This document shows, piece after piece, positions 1 through 7,450 of a stretch of DNA of 64,000 nt. The translations under genes were made by a program, and so were the position numbers. Origin of the DNA: an uncultured Eubacteriales bacterium (GTDB taxonomy: Bacteria; Bacillota; Clostridia; Christensenellales; Aristaeellaceae); assembly GCA_900542445.1 (NCBI GenBank), contig UQNN01000012.1, positions 3,676-67,675 on the forward strand. The letters run 5' to 3'. The notes under the pieces were generated by a model that searched no databases, was not told where the DNA came from, and saw nothing but the letters and a program-made list of their open reading frames with translations. Numbering within the stretch: position 1 is the stretch's first letter; each line of letters starts with the position of its first letter.

Positions 1-2
1 TG

Positions 3-464
3 CGCATGCTGGATGGCGCGGTGGATATCTATCTGCCGGATTACAAATACATCGATCCGAACATGGCGGCGATGCTCTCCGGCGCGCGGGATTATCCGGA
101 TGTGGCGCACGCGGCCATTGCCGAGATGGTGCGGCAGACGGGCGTGCCCGTCTATGACGAAAACGGCATGATGACGCGCGGCACGCTGATCCGTCATCTC
201 GTCCTGCCGGGGCTGACGGGCGATAGCATCCGCATTCTGGAACGAATTTGCGACGATTTCCCCGGCATTCCCGTTTCGCTGATGGGGCAGTACACGCCGT
301 GCGGCAGGGCGCTGACCATACCCGGCATGGACAGAAAGATCAGGAAAAAAGAATATGCCCGCGTGCTGGCTTATATGGAGGCCGTTGGGCTGGACGGCTA
401 TCGGCAGGAGCTTGGCTCGGCGGATGGCGCGTTCATCCCGGCGTTTGACGGCACCGGGGTTTGA
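3..464 (+). CDS. Radical SAM protein, PflA/PflX-like, C-terminal part only
   Basis: This is the last ~154 residues of a gene that begins before the window. The remaining part reads like the C-terminal half of COG1313 radical SAM proteins, which are related to pyruvate formate-lyase activating enzymes: a strand with VDIYLPDYKY, then a DYPDVAHAAIAEMVRQTG helix and an LVLPG strand. The Cys triad that would bind the iron-sulfur cluster lies upstream and cannot be checked. The in-frame ATG at position 6 is not a credible start because the fold would be cut in half. The substrate of this subfamily is not known to me. The DUF1015 gene follows after about 20 bases, so the two are probably cotranscribed. 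Confidence 0.75.
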   Translation, partial: RMLDGAVDIYLPDYKYIDPNMAAMLSGARDYPDVAHAAIAEMVRQTGVPVYDENGMMTRGTLIRHLVLPGLTGDSIRILERICDDFPGIPVSLMGQYTPCGRALTIPGMDRKIRKKEYARVLAYMEAVGLDGYRQELGSADGAFIPAFDGTGV

Positions 465-485
465 AGTACGAAAGGAATGAGCGAG

Positions 486-1742
486 ATGCAGGCCTGTTTT
501 CTCCCGGCAGATATTCTTTTGCCCGATGCGGCGGCAGATGTTGAAAAATGGTCGGTCGTCGCCTGCGACCAGTTCACCAGCCAGATGGAGTATTGGCAGA
601 AGGCGGCGCAGATCGTCGGCGACGCGCCAAGCACGCTGAACATCGTCTACCCGGAAGTCTATCTCGCCGAGGGCGACGCGCGAATCGAGCGCATTCGGCG
701 GGCGATGGCGGATTACATGCAGCGCGGCGTGCTGCAAACGCGCGTAAAAAACGGCTTTGTGTTTGTGCGCCGCGTGACAGAGAGCGGCGAACGTCTTGGG
801 CTGGTTGGTAAGCTGGATTTGGAGCAGTATGATTTTACGCCCGGTACATCCGCGCCCGTCCGCGCGACGGAGGGAACGATTCTCTCGCGCATTCCGCCGC
901 GCGTGCGCATCCGTCAGGGCGCGCCGATTGAAAGCCCACATGTGATGATGCTCGTCGATGACGCGGCCATGCGCCTGATCGAGCCGTTGGCGCAGATGGA
1001 TCTGCCCAAGCTCTATGACACACAGCTGATGCTCGGCGGCGGACACATCAGCGGCTTTGCGGTCGAGGGCGAACCGGCTGCGCGGACGGCGGAGCTGATT
1101 GCGCAGATGCAGCGGGAGAGCGGCGGCTTCTTCCTCGCGGTCGGCGACGGCAACCACTCGCTGGCGACGGCGAAAGCCTGCTGGGAGCAGATCAAGCCGA
1201 CGCTTTCCGAAGCGGAGCGGGAGAACCATCCCGCGCGGTTTGCGCTCTGCGAGCTGGTCAATCTGCACAGCCCGGCGCTGGTCTTCCGACCGGTTCACCG
1301 CGTGGTTTTCGGCGCGGATATCGACGCGCTGCAAAGCGGCTTTGAACTGTATCTGCGCGCCCACGGCATGACGCTCACGGATGGCGGCGAAGTGACGCTC
1401 GTGCAGGGCGGCGAGCGGCGCGGCTTTGCCATCAGCGGGCGAGGAGACCGCCTGCCGGTGGACGTTTTGCAGAAATACCTCGATCAGGCGTGCGGCGAAA
1501 AGAGCGGCTGGTCGCTGGACTACGTGCATGGCGACGCAGACGCGGCGAGCCTTGCCCAAAACGGTGCGACGGCGGCGCTGCTCGGCGCGATGGATAAGCG
1601 CGCGCTCTTCCCGGCGATCGCCGCGGGCGGCGTGCTGCCCCGGAAGACGTTCTCCATGGGCGAGGCGACGGAAAAGCGGTATTATATGGAGTGCAGGGCG
1701 ATTGAGAAAAACAATGAAAAAGAAATGGCCGCAAAAGAATGA
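486..1742 (+). CDS. DUF1015 family protein
   Basis: A soluble protein of ~418 residues without signal peptide or membrane segment. It matches my recollection of the DUF1015 family, whose hallmark GDGNHSLATAKA is present near the middle. That motif resembles the nucleotide-handling loop of ParB/sulfiredoxin-like proteins, so a phosphotransfer or nucleotide-dependent role is possible, but this is inference. Two ATG codons are available, at 477 and 486. The AAAGGA ribosome binding site at 471-476 abuts the first and sits 9 bases before the second, so I start at 486 (MQACFLPADILLPDA). It follows the radical SAM gene closely and probably shares its transcript. The last ~15 residues are lysine- and glutamate-rich and probably disordered. 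Confidence 0.8.
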   Translation: MQACFLPADILLPDAAADVEKWSVVACDQFTSQMEYWQKAAQIVGDAPSTLNIVYPEVYLAEGDARIERIRRAMADYMQRGVLQTRVKNGFVFVRRVTESGERLGLVGKLDLEQYDFTPGTSAPVRATEGTILSRIPPRVRIRQGAPIESPHVMMLVDDAAMRLIEPLAQMDLPKLYDTQLMLGGGHISGFAVEGEPAARTAELIAQMQRESGGFFLAVGDGNHSLATAKACWEQIKPTLSEAERENHPARFALCELVNLHSPALVFRPVHRVVFGADIDALQSGFELYLRAHGMTLTDGGEVTLVQGGERRGFAISGRGDRLPVDVLQKYLDQACGEKSGWSLDYVHGDADAASLAQNGATAALLGAMDKRALFPAIAAGGVLPRKTFSMGEATEKRYYMECRAIEKNNEKEMAAKE

Positions 1743-1816
1743 TCGAAATGTTTGAATCGGTTGGCTCGTAAAATCCCCGTAAAAGTTATGAATTCGACAC
1801 TTTAAACAGAAGATGC

Positions 1817-1863
1817 GCCGCGGTTTTGTAAGGCTTGAAAATCCTTATGCGGCCTGCCTTTTC
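1817..1863 (+). terminator. Possible terminator after the DUF1015 gene
   Basis: GCCGC (1817-1821) pairs with GCGGC (1849-1853), and TAAGG (1829-1833) pairs with CCTTA (1843-1847) inside it. CTGCCTTTTC follows. The U-tract is short, so this is a weak candidate. Confidence 0.35.
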
Positions 1864-1901
1864 GTGAAGAAAATAACTTGAAGAGGGAGCAGGGGCGGAC
1901 G

Positions 1902-1930
1902 TTGACAGCGCGCTGTTTTCCATGTAAAAT
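1902..1930 (+). promoter_or_regulatory. Sigma-A promoter for pyk
   Basis: TTGACA (1902-1907) and TAAAAT (1925-1930) are separated by 17 bases. The predicted start lies about 65 bases before the pyk ATG. Confidence 0.8.
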
Positions 1931-2001
1931 AGGTACGTTTGCAAAAAAGCGGAGTGTGCCTGGCCGTCTGGGAGTGGCGGCCGTTCAAGGAGGAAAACAA
2001 A

Positions 2002-3771
2002 ATGATCAGAAAGACCAAAATCGTGTGTACGCTTGGCCCGGCCAGCGACAGCGAAGAGATGATCTCCAAGCTGATGGACGCGGGCATGAACGTGTGCCGT
2101 CTGAATATGTCACACGGCTCTTACGAAGAGCAGGGCGCGCGCATTGACCGCATCAAGCGTCTGCGTGCGGAAAAGAATATCCCGGTCGCCATCATGCTGG
2201 ATACCAAGGGCCCAGAAGTGCGCACCAAAACCCTCAAGGGCGACAAGGTGACGCTCCAGGCCGGGCAGGATTTCATCCTGACCAGCCGCGACATCGAGGG
2301 CGACGAAACGCAGGTGTCCATCACCTATCCGAAGATGGTCGATTTGGTGCATGCCGGCACGCGCGTTCTGATTGACGACGGCCTGATCGCGCTGGACGTT
2401 AAGCAGATCGTGAACGGCACGGACATCGTCTGCACGGTCATCAACGGCGGCGTGCTTGGCGGCCGCAAGGGCATTTCCGTGCCGGATGTGGATTTGCAGA
2501 TGCCTTCCATCGGTGAAAAGGATCGCAGCGACATCATCTTCGGCATTGAAAAGGGCATTGACCTCATCGCTGCGTCCTTCGTCTGCCGTCCCAGCGACGT
2601 GCTGACCATCCGCAAGCTCTGCGCCGACAACGGCGGCAGCCATGTGCAGATTTTCTCCAAGATCGAAAACCGCATGGGTGTGAATAACTTTGACGAAATC
2701 CTCAAGGTTTCCGACGGCATCATGGTGGCGCGCGGCGACCTGGGCGTGGAAGTCGATATGGAAGAAGTTCCGGTGCTGCAAAAGCAGTTCATCCACAAGT
2801 GCAACGTGGCGGCCAAGCCGGTCATCACCGCGACGCAGATGCTCGATTCCATGATCCGCAACCCGCGCCCGACCCGCGCGGAAGCCAGCGACGTGGCCAA
2901 CGCCATCATCGACGGTACGGACGCGATCATGCTCTCCGGCGAGACCGCCGCGGGCAAGTACCCGATCGAGGCCGTCGGCACGATGGTGCGCATTGCGACC
3001 TACATCGAAGCGCATCAGCTGCACGACAACACCCAGCTGCTCCAGCAGGAGGCGGTGCGCAACGCGACCGTCCGCACGGTGGCGAACGCGGTTTCCTATT
3101 CCTGCTGCCAGATGGCGCGCGATTTGAACGCCAACGCCATCATCACGCCGAGCAACTCCGGCACGACGGCGCGCATGGTCGCCCGTTTCCGCCCGGACTG
3201 CCCGATCATCGCGCCGACGCCGAGCGAACATGCGTATCATCAGCTGGGCCTGAGCTATGGCGTTATGCCGGCGCACATGGGCGTGAGCGGCGATACCGAC
3301 GAACTCATCAATACGGCCGTTGAGGCGGCGCAGCAGACCGGCCTGATTAAGACCGGCGACGTGGTGATCATTTCCGCGGGCGTGCCGACGGGCGTTTCCG
3401 GCACGACCAACCTGATCAAGGCGCATATCGTCGGCAACGTGCTGCTGCGCGGCATCGGCGTGGGCAGCGGCTGCGCGAGCGGCAATGTCTGCACCGTCAA
3501 CACGCTCAGCGATCTGGAGAGCGACTTCAAGGATGGCGATGTGATCGTCACCAAGATGACTTCGAGCGAGATGCTGCCCTATATGCGCCGCGCGAGCGCC
3601 GTCGTCGTGGAAAGCACCAATCCGGAGTGCCACGCGGCCGTGGCCTGCCAGGCGATGGGCATTCCGATGATGATGGACCGCACCTATCAGGCGGTGCATA
3701 TGCTCAAAAGCGGCATGATGATTACCGTCGATGCGGACGAGGGATTCATCTACAACGGCATCAAGGCGTAA
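2002..3771 (+). CDS. pyk: Pyruvate kinase with C-terminal PEP-utilizer-like extension
   Basis: Pyruvate kinase transfers phosphate from phosphoenolpyruvate to ADP, the last step of glycolysis, in the cytosol. The start is the ATG at 2002, 8 bases after AAGGAGG (1987-1993); the reading frame runs open upstream but lacks a second good site. The 589-residue product is longer than the ~470 of E. coli PykF because it carries the extra C-terminal domain seen in Bacillus. Visible signatures are NMSHGS near residue 33, MLDTKGPEVRT, VARGDLGVEV, and the active-site stretch around ITATQMLDSM followed by NPRPTRAE. The last ~110 residues resemble the phospho-His domain of PEP-utilizing enzymes, with a conserved His in ECHAAVACQAMGIP. 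It stands alone between its own promoter and a strong terminator. Confidence 0.97.
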   Translation: MIRKTKIVCTLGPASDSEEMISKLMDAGMNVCRLNMSHGSYEEQGARIDRIKRLRAEKNIPVAIMLDTKGPEVRTKTLKGDKVTLQAGQDFILTSRDIEGDETQVSITYPKMVDLVHAGTRVLIDDGLIALDVKQIVNGTDIVCTVINGGVLGGRKGISVPDVDLQMPSIGEKDRSDIIFGIEKGIDLIAASFVCRPSDVLTIRKLCADNGGSHVQIFSKIENRMGVNNFDEILKVSDGIMVARGDLGVEVDMEEVPVLQKQFIHKCNVAAKPVITATQMLDSMIRNPRPTRAEASDVANAIIDGTDAIMLSGETAAGKYPIEAVGTMVRIATYIEAHQLHDNTQLLQQEAVRNATVRTVANAVSYSCCQMARDLNANAIITPSNSGTTARMVARFRPDCPIIAPTPSEHAYHQLGLSYGVMPAHMGVSGDTDELINTAVEAAQQTGLIKTGDVVIISAGVPTGVSGTTNLIKAHIVGNVLLRGIGVGSGCASGNVCTVNTLSDLESDFKDGDVIVTKMTSSEMLPYMRRASAVVVESTNPECHAAVACQAMGIPMMMDRTYQAVHMLKSGMMITVDADEGFIYNGIKA

Positions 3772-3786
3772 CAGGACGAACCAGTC

Positions 3787-3823
3787 AAGCAGCAGAAAAG
3801 CGCGAGTTTTTCTGCTGCTTTTT
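3787..3823 (+). terminator. Rho-independent terminator of pyk
   Basis: A 13-bp perfect stem, AAGCAGCAGAAAA (3787-3799) with TTTTCTGCTGCTT (3808-3820), has an 8-base loop and is followed by further T residues. Confidence 0.9.
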
Positions 3824-4014
3824 CGACACACGGGAAACGGCGCAACCATCATCCGCGTGTGCGGAGATTTGAGGTTTTGCAGATTGCGGCGGAAGGGCGG
3901 GCGGCCTCAGGCCGCTTTTCGACACACGGGAAACGGCGCAACAATCATCCGCGTGTGCGGAGATTTGAGGTTTTGCAGATTGCGGCGGAAGGGCGGGCGG
4001 CCTCAGGCCGCTTT
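3820..4014 (+). repeat. Two tandem copies of a 96-bp repeat
   Basis: Bases 3820-3918 recur at 3916-4014 with a period of 96 and one mismatch (C3847 versus A3943). Each unit ends in GGCGGCCTCAGGCCGC, a small hairpin followed by TTT, and carries CACACG near its start that can pair with CGTGTG further on. An open frame crosses the repeat but has no ribosome binding site and no recognisable product. It fills the gap between pyk and the GtrII-like gene. Confidence 0.9.
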
Positions 4015-4029
4015 GGGTAAAGGAAGGAC

Positions 4030-5601
4030 ATGAATAAACTCGAAATTCACATCAGCAGACGGCTTCGCGACGCGGCGCTGTGCACCCTGTTTTTTATGCT
4101 GATTCTGCACGGCTACCGCTATGTGTCGCTGGGCTTTTCCCATGATTCGCTGGCGTTTGCGTGGCCGGATGATTTGACGTGGCAGCTTTCGCTCGGCCGG
4201 TTTATGCAGCCGGTCTATTGGGCGTTTCGCGGGAGCGTCGGCGCGCCGTTCCTCGTCGGGCTGCTGACCTGCGTGTATATGACGCTTTCGGTTTACGGCA
4301 CGGCCAGCCTGCTGAAAGTGCGCTCACGGCTGACGCTGTTCCTGTTGGCGGGGCTGATGTGCGGCAGTCTGGCGCTCATCTGTGCGGATGCGACGTATGT
4401 CTATCTGACGGATATTTACGCGCTGGCGCTGCTGCTGAACGTATCGGCGGCGTGGCTCTGCCTGCGGGGGAGAAAGCGCCTGACCACGTATGTCTGCGCG
4501 GCGGTGCTGCTGATGGCTTCGGCGGGGCTGTATCAGGCGTATTTGCAGGTCTTCACCGCGCTGGTGATGGTTTGGGCCGCGATCCGGCTGCTGGAGGGCG
4601 ACAGTCTGCGGGATACGTTGATGCGCCTGTATCCCCGGTGTGGCGGGAGCATTGCGGCGCTCGGCATGGGCATGGGCCTGTTCTTCGCGGTCTATCACAT
4701 CGTGCTGGCGGCGACGGGCATTGCGCCGGAGGTGGGACAGAACGGCATGGCGAACCTCGGCGATTTTGAGGGCGTCTTTGTGCCGAAGCTGCTGCTGAAC
4801 ACGTGGCTCTATCCGATTGAACATCTGTTTTCCATGCAAGGCGCCAATCCGTTTTGGGCGCGTGCAGCGCTGATCTTTGCGCTGCTCTATGGCGTCGGCG
4901 CGACGGCCTATGTCATGCGCAGAAGCGGGCTTGACCGGGGGAGCCGAATGGCCGCGACGCTCATTTTGCTGCTGCTTCCGGCGGGCATGAACTGGATTTA
5001 CCTGTTTTCCAAGGAATTTATCCATGATTTGATGATGTATGCCTACGTCGCCGCGCCGATTTACGCGGTGGTTGTCAGCGAAATTGCGTGGGATTTGGCG
5101 CTGGCGGACGTGCAGTTCGTTTCAACGCGAAAGCGCGCGCTGGCGTATGCCCTGCCGCTGGCCGTCTGCCTGCTGCTGCTGGATCGAACGATCTACGCCA
5201 ATCGGCTGTATCTCAAAAAGGATCTGGAATACGACGCGACGCAGTCCGTGATGACGCGCGTGCTCGACCGCGTCGAGCAGTTGGACGGCTATGAGCCGGG
5301 TGAAACGCCCGTGTGTTTTATCGGCAACATCAGCCGTTCGCCCATCGCGATGACGCGGGCGGGGTTTGAGGATTACGTCTATTTCACAGGCGCGGACAAG
5401 CTGTTCGCTGTTACGGATGAGAACATGATCTGGATGTATCTGGGCGACGTGATGGCCTACCCGATGGCGCGCCTGAACACGGCCGATCTCAGCGAAGCGC
5501 AGAGGGAAGCGGCCGAAAACATGGACGGCTTCCCGAAAAAAGGCTCCGTCCGATGGGCGGACGGCGCGGTGCTGGTGAAGTTTTCGGAGATGGAAGAATA
5601 G
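4030..5601 (+). CDS. GtrII-like glucosyltransferase-family membrane protein
   Basis: A 523-residue protein with about ten to twelve membrane segments. The N-terminal part (GFSHDSLAFAWPDD, then SLGRFMQPVYWAFRG and a GLLTCVYM membrane segment) resembles the GtrII glucosyltransferase family (Glucos_trans_II), whose members move glucose from a lipid carrier onto surface glycans outside the cytoplasmic membrane. The acidic residues in the first external loop fit a GT-C type active site. The C-terminal ~120 residues are mostly hydrophilic and probably external. The start at 4030 is preceded by AAGGAAGG. No flippase or GtrB-like partner lies beside it, so substrate and acceptor are unknown. The family call rests on pattern memory only. 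Confidence 0.6.
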   Translation: MNKLEIHISRRLRDAALCTLFFMLILHGYRYVSLGFSHDSLAFAWPDDLTWQLSLGRFMQPVYWAFRGSVGAPFLVGLLTCVYMTLSVYGTASLLKVRSRLTLFLLAGLMCGSLALICADATYVYLTDIYALALLLNVSAAWLCLRGRKRLTTYVCAAVLLMASAGLYQAYLQVFTALVMVWAAIRLLEGDSLRDTLMRLYPRCGGSIAALGMGMGLFFAVYHIVLAATGIAPEVGQNGMANLGDFEGVFVPKLLLNTWLYPIEHLFSMQGANPFWARAALIFALLYGVGATAYVMRRSGLDRGSRMAATLILLLLPAGMNWIYLFSKEFIHDLMMYAYVAAPIYAVVVSEIAWDLALADVQFVSTRKRALAYALPLAVCLLLLDRTIYANRLYLKKDLEYDATQSVMTRVLDRVEQLDGYEPGETPVCFIGNISRSPIAMTRAGFEDYVYFTGADKLFAVTDENMIWMYLGDVMAYPMARLNTADLSEAQREAAENMDGFPKKGSVRWADGAVLVKFSEMEE

Positions 5602-5653
5602 CGGGACAGAAGGACAAATCAGGCGGCAAAATCGGGTTTTTATGCGGGAAGGC

Positions 5654-5682
5654 TTGCGCGGCAGGGGCAAAACGCGTATCAT
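5654..5682 (+). promoter_or_regulatory. Probable promoter for the zinc protease-whiA unit
   Basis: TTGCGC (5654-5659) and TATCAT (5677-5682) with a 17-base spacer. It overlaps a possible hairpin (GCGTAT 5674-5679 with ATACGC 5698-5703, then TTTT) that could end the upstream gene. Confidence 0.5.
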
Positions 5683-5755
5683 AGACGCTAGAAAAGCATA
5701 CGCTTTTAAATTGACAGTATAGACAGGACGTTAGAAACGAAACGGGAGGTACGCC

Positions 5756-6445
5756 ATGTTTTATTATTATGATCCGACGTATTGGCTGATTATCCTTGGG
5801 GCGATTGTGGCGCTGTATGCGCAGATCAAGGTCTCGACGACGTATTCCAAATGGTCGAAGGTGCCTTCCTCCACGCGGATGACGGGCGCGCAGATGGCGC
5901 GGCAGATTTTGGATGGCAACGGCTGCGAGAATGTGCGCATTGAGCGCATTTCCGGCAAGCTGACCGATCACTATGATCCGGAAAACGGCGTGCTCCGCCT
6001 GTCCAGCGAGGTCTACGGTTCGGATTCCGTCGCGGCGCTGGGCGTGGCCGCGCACGAAGCGGGACACGCCATTCAGGACGCGCAGGATTACGCGCCGCTG
6101 CGCATCCGCTCGACGATGGTGCCGATTGCCAACATCGGTTCGGGCGCGTCGATTCCGCTGTTCATGCTCGGCCTGATTTTTTCGTGGGAACCGCTGGTGA
6201 AGATCGGCATCTTTTGCTTTGCGCTGGCCGTTCTGTTTTACGTGGTGACGCTGCCGGTGGAATTTAACGCTTCCGGCCGCGCGGTTCAGGTGATGGAAAG
6301 CGGCTATCTGCCGGAAGACGAGGTGCGCGGCGTGAAGGCAGTGCTTTCCGCGGCTGCGCTGACGTATGTTGCCGCCGCGCTGCAATCGCTGTTGCAGCTG
6401 CTCAGACTGGTGCTCATTGCGGGCAACAACCGCCGCAGGGACTAA
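5756..6445 (+). CDS. YugP-like membrane zinc metallopeptidase
   Basis: A 229-residue membrane protein of the putative neutral zinc metallopeptidase family (Zn_peptidase_2), to which B. subtilis YugP belongs. An N-terminal membrane segment (residues ~9-25) is followed by a soluble stretch with AAHEAGHAIQDAQDYAPLR, where H100, E101 and H104 form the HExxH zinc site; E169 in LPVEFNASGRA is a likely third ligand. Two further hydrophobic segments lie at ~125-165, and another at the C-terminus. The length matches YugP. GGGAGG precedes the start by a few bases. whiA follows after 45 bases, so the two probably share a transcript. The natural substrate of the family is not established to my knowledge. 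Confidence 0.85.
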   Translation: MFYYYDPTYWLIILGAIVALYAQIKVSTTYSKWSKVPSSTRMTGAQMARQILDGNGCENVRIERISGKLTDHYDPENGVLRLSSEVYGSDSVAALGVAAHEAGHAIQDAQDYAPLRIRSTMVPIANIGSGASIPLFMLGLIFSWEPLVKIGIFCFALAVLFYVVTLPVEFNASGRAVQVMESGYLPEDEVRGVKAVLSAAALTYVAAALQSLLQLLRLVLIAGNNRRRD

Positions 6446-6490
6446 GCGTTCCGGCGGCGGAAGGCTTGATGAAAGGGGATTTCTGCCGCC

Positions 6491-7417
6491 ATGTCGTATT
6501 CATCGCAGACCAAAGAGGAGCTTTGCCGCTTTGAGCCGGACAGCGTGTGCTGTCTGCTGGCGGAATTGAGCGGTATCGTCTGCGCCGCCGGTTCGGTCAT
6601 CTACCGCGGCGGAGGCGAGAAGCGGCTCTCCATCGAAACGGAAAACAACGCCGTCGCCCGGCGCGCGTTCCGGCTGCTGCGCGAGGTTTTTGACGTGCAG
6701 CCCCAGCTGGTGACGCTCAAGCGCTCGCGGCTCGGCGGGCGGAGCGCCTACCGCATCGAGATCAGCGGAAGCGAGGCTTCCTTCGTGCTGGAAGGATGCG
6801 GCATCGAGATGGGCCAGCGGCGTGGCGTGCCCCGCGAAATCACGGTGCGCAAATGCTGCCGCATGTCGTTTTTGCGCGGCGTGTTTCTGGCCTGCGGATC
6901 GGTGACAGACCCGGAAAAGGAATATCATTTGGAATTTGTGCTGGAAGACGAGGCCTTTGCGGCGGCGCTGCAAAGGCTGATCGCGCGGTTTTCGCTCAGC
7001 GCGCATCTGACCAAGCGCCGCGCCATGACGCTGGTCTATCTCAAAGGACAGAACGAAATCACGGACATGCTCAGCATTTTCGGCGCGCAGAGCGCCCGGT
7101 TCGCGATGGAGGATGCTTATATCCGCAAAGAGTTGCGCAACAACGCCAACCGCGCCGTCAACTGCGACAGCGCCAACGTGCAGCGCGCGGTGGCGGCGGC
7201 TTCCAGGCAGGCGCAGGCGATTGAGCGGGTGCTGGCGGCCCATGGACGGGAGAGCCTGCCGCCGCTGCTTTGGGAAATGGCGGAACTGCGGCTGGCCCAC
7301 CCGGAAATGTCGTTGGAGGAGCTGGGCAGGCTGTGCGATCCGCCGGTCGGTAAGAGCGGCGTGAACCACAGGCTGCGCAGGTTGGAAGCCATGGCGAAAG
7401 AGCTGGAAGAAGGCTGA
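6491..7417 (+). CDS. whiA: DNA-binding protein WhiA
   Basis: A 308-residue homologue of WhiA, the regulator of sporulation and cell division found across Gram-positive bacteria. It has the expected two-part build: an N-terminal LAGLIDADG-like fold (residues ~10-215, with SFLRGVFLACGSVTDPEKEYHLEF in the middle) and a C-terminal helix-turn-helix (~225-305, ending in GKSGVNHRLRRLEAMA). In Bacillus the order is yvcJ, yvcK, whiA, crh. Here the yvcJ and yvcK genes are missing upstream, and a 724-residue membrane protein separates whiA from the crh-like gene. WhiA in Bacillus is thought to bind DNA and influence division and metabolism; its targets here cannot be read from the sequence. Confidence 0.95.
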   Translation: MSYSSQTKEELCRFEPDSVCCLLAELSGIVCAAGSVIYRGGGEKRLSIETENNAVARRAFRLLREVFDVQPQLVTLKRSRLGGRSAYRIEISGSEASFVLEGCGIEMGQRRGVPREITVRKCCRMSFLRGVFLACGSVTDPEKEYHLEFVLEDEAFAAALQRLIARFSLSAHLTKRRAMTLVYLKGQNEITDMLSIFGAQSARFAMEDAYIRKELRNNANRAVNCDSANVQRAVAAASRQAQAIERVLAAHGRESLPPLLWEMAELRLAHPEMSLEELGRLCDPPVGKSGVNHRLRRLEAMAKELEEG

Positions 7418-7450
7418 GCGGGCGAAACGAACTGACAAGGGAGAACGGAC

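Noticed and set aside
2110..3852. Long open frame on the - strand opposite pyk (580 codons)
   Set aside because: It mirrors pyruvate kinase codons in GC-rich DNA, is His/Arg/Asp-rich without family resemblance, and has no ribosome binding site.
3731..4033. Open frame across the 96-bp tandem repeat, giving a repeated peptide
   Set aside because: It arises because the 96-base period is a multiple of three; it starts inside pyk and has no ribosome binding site.
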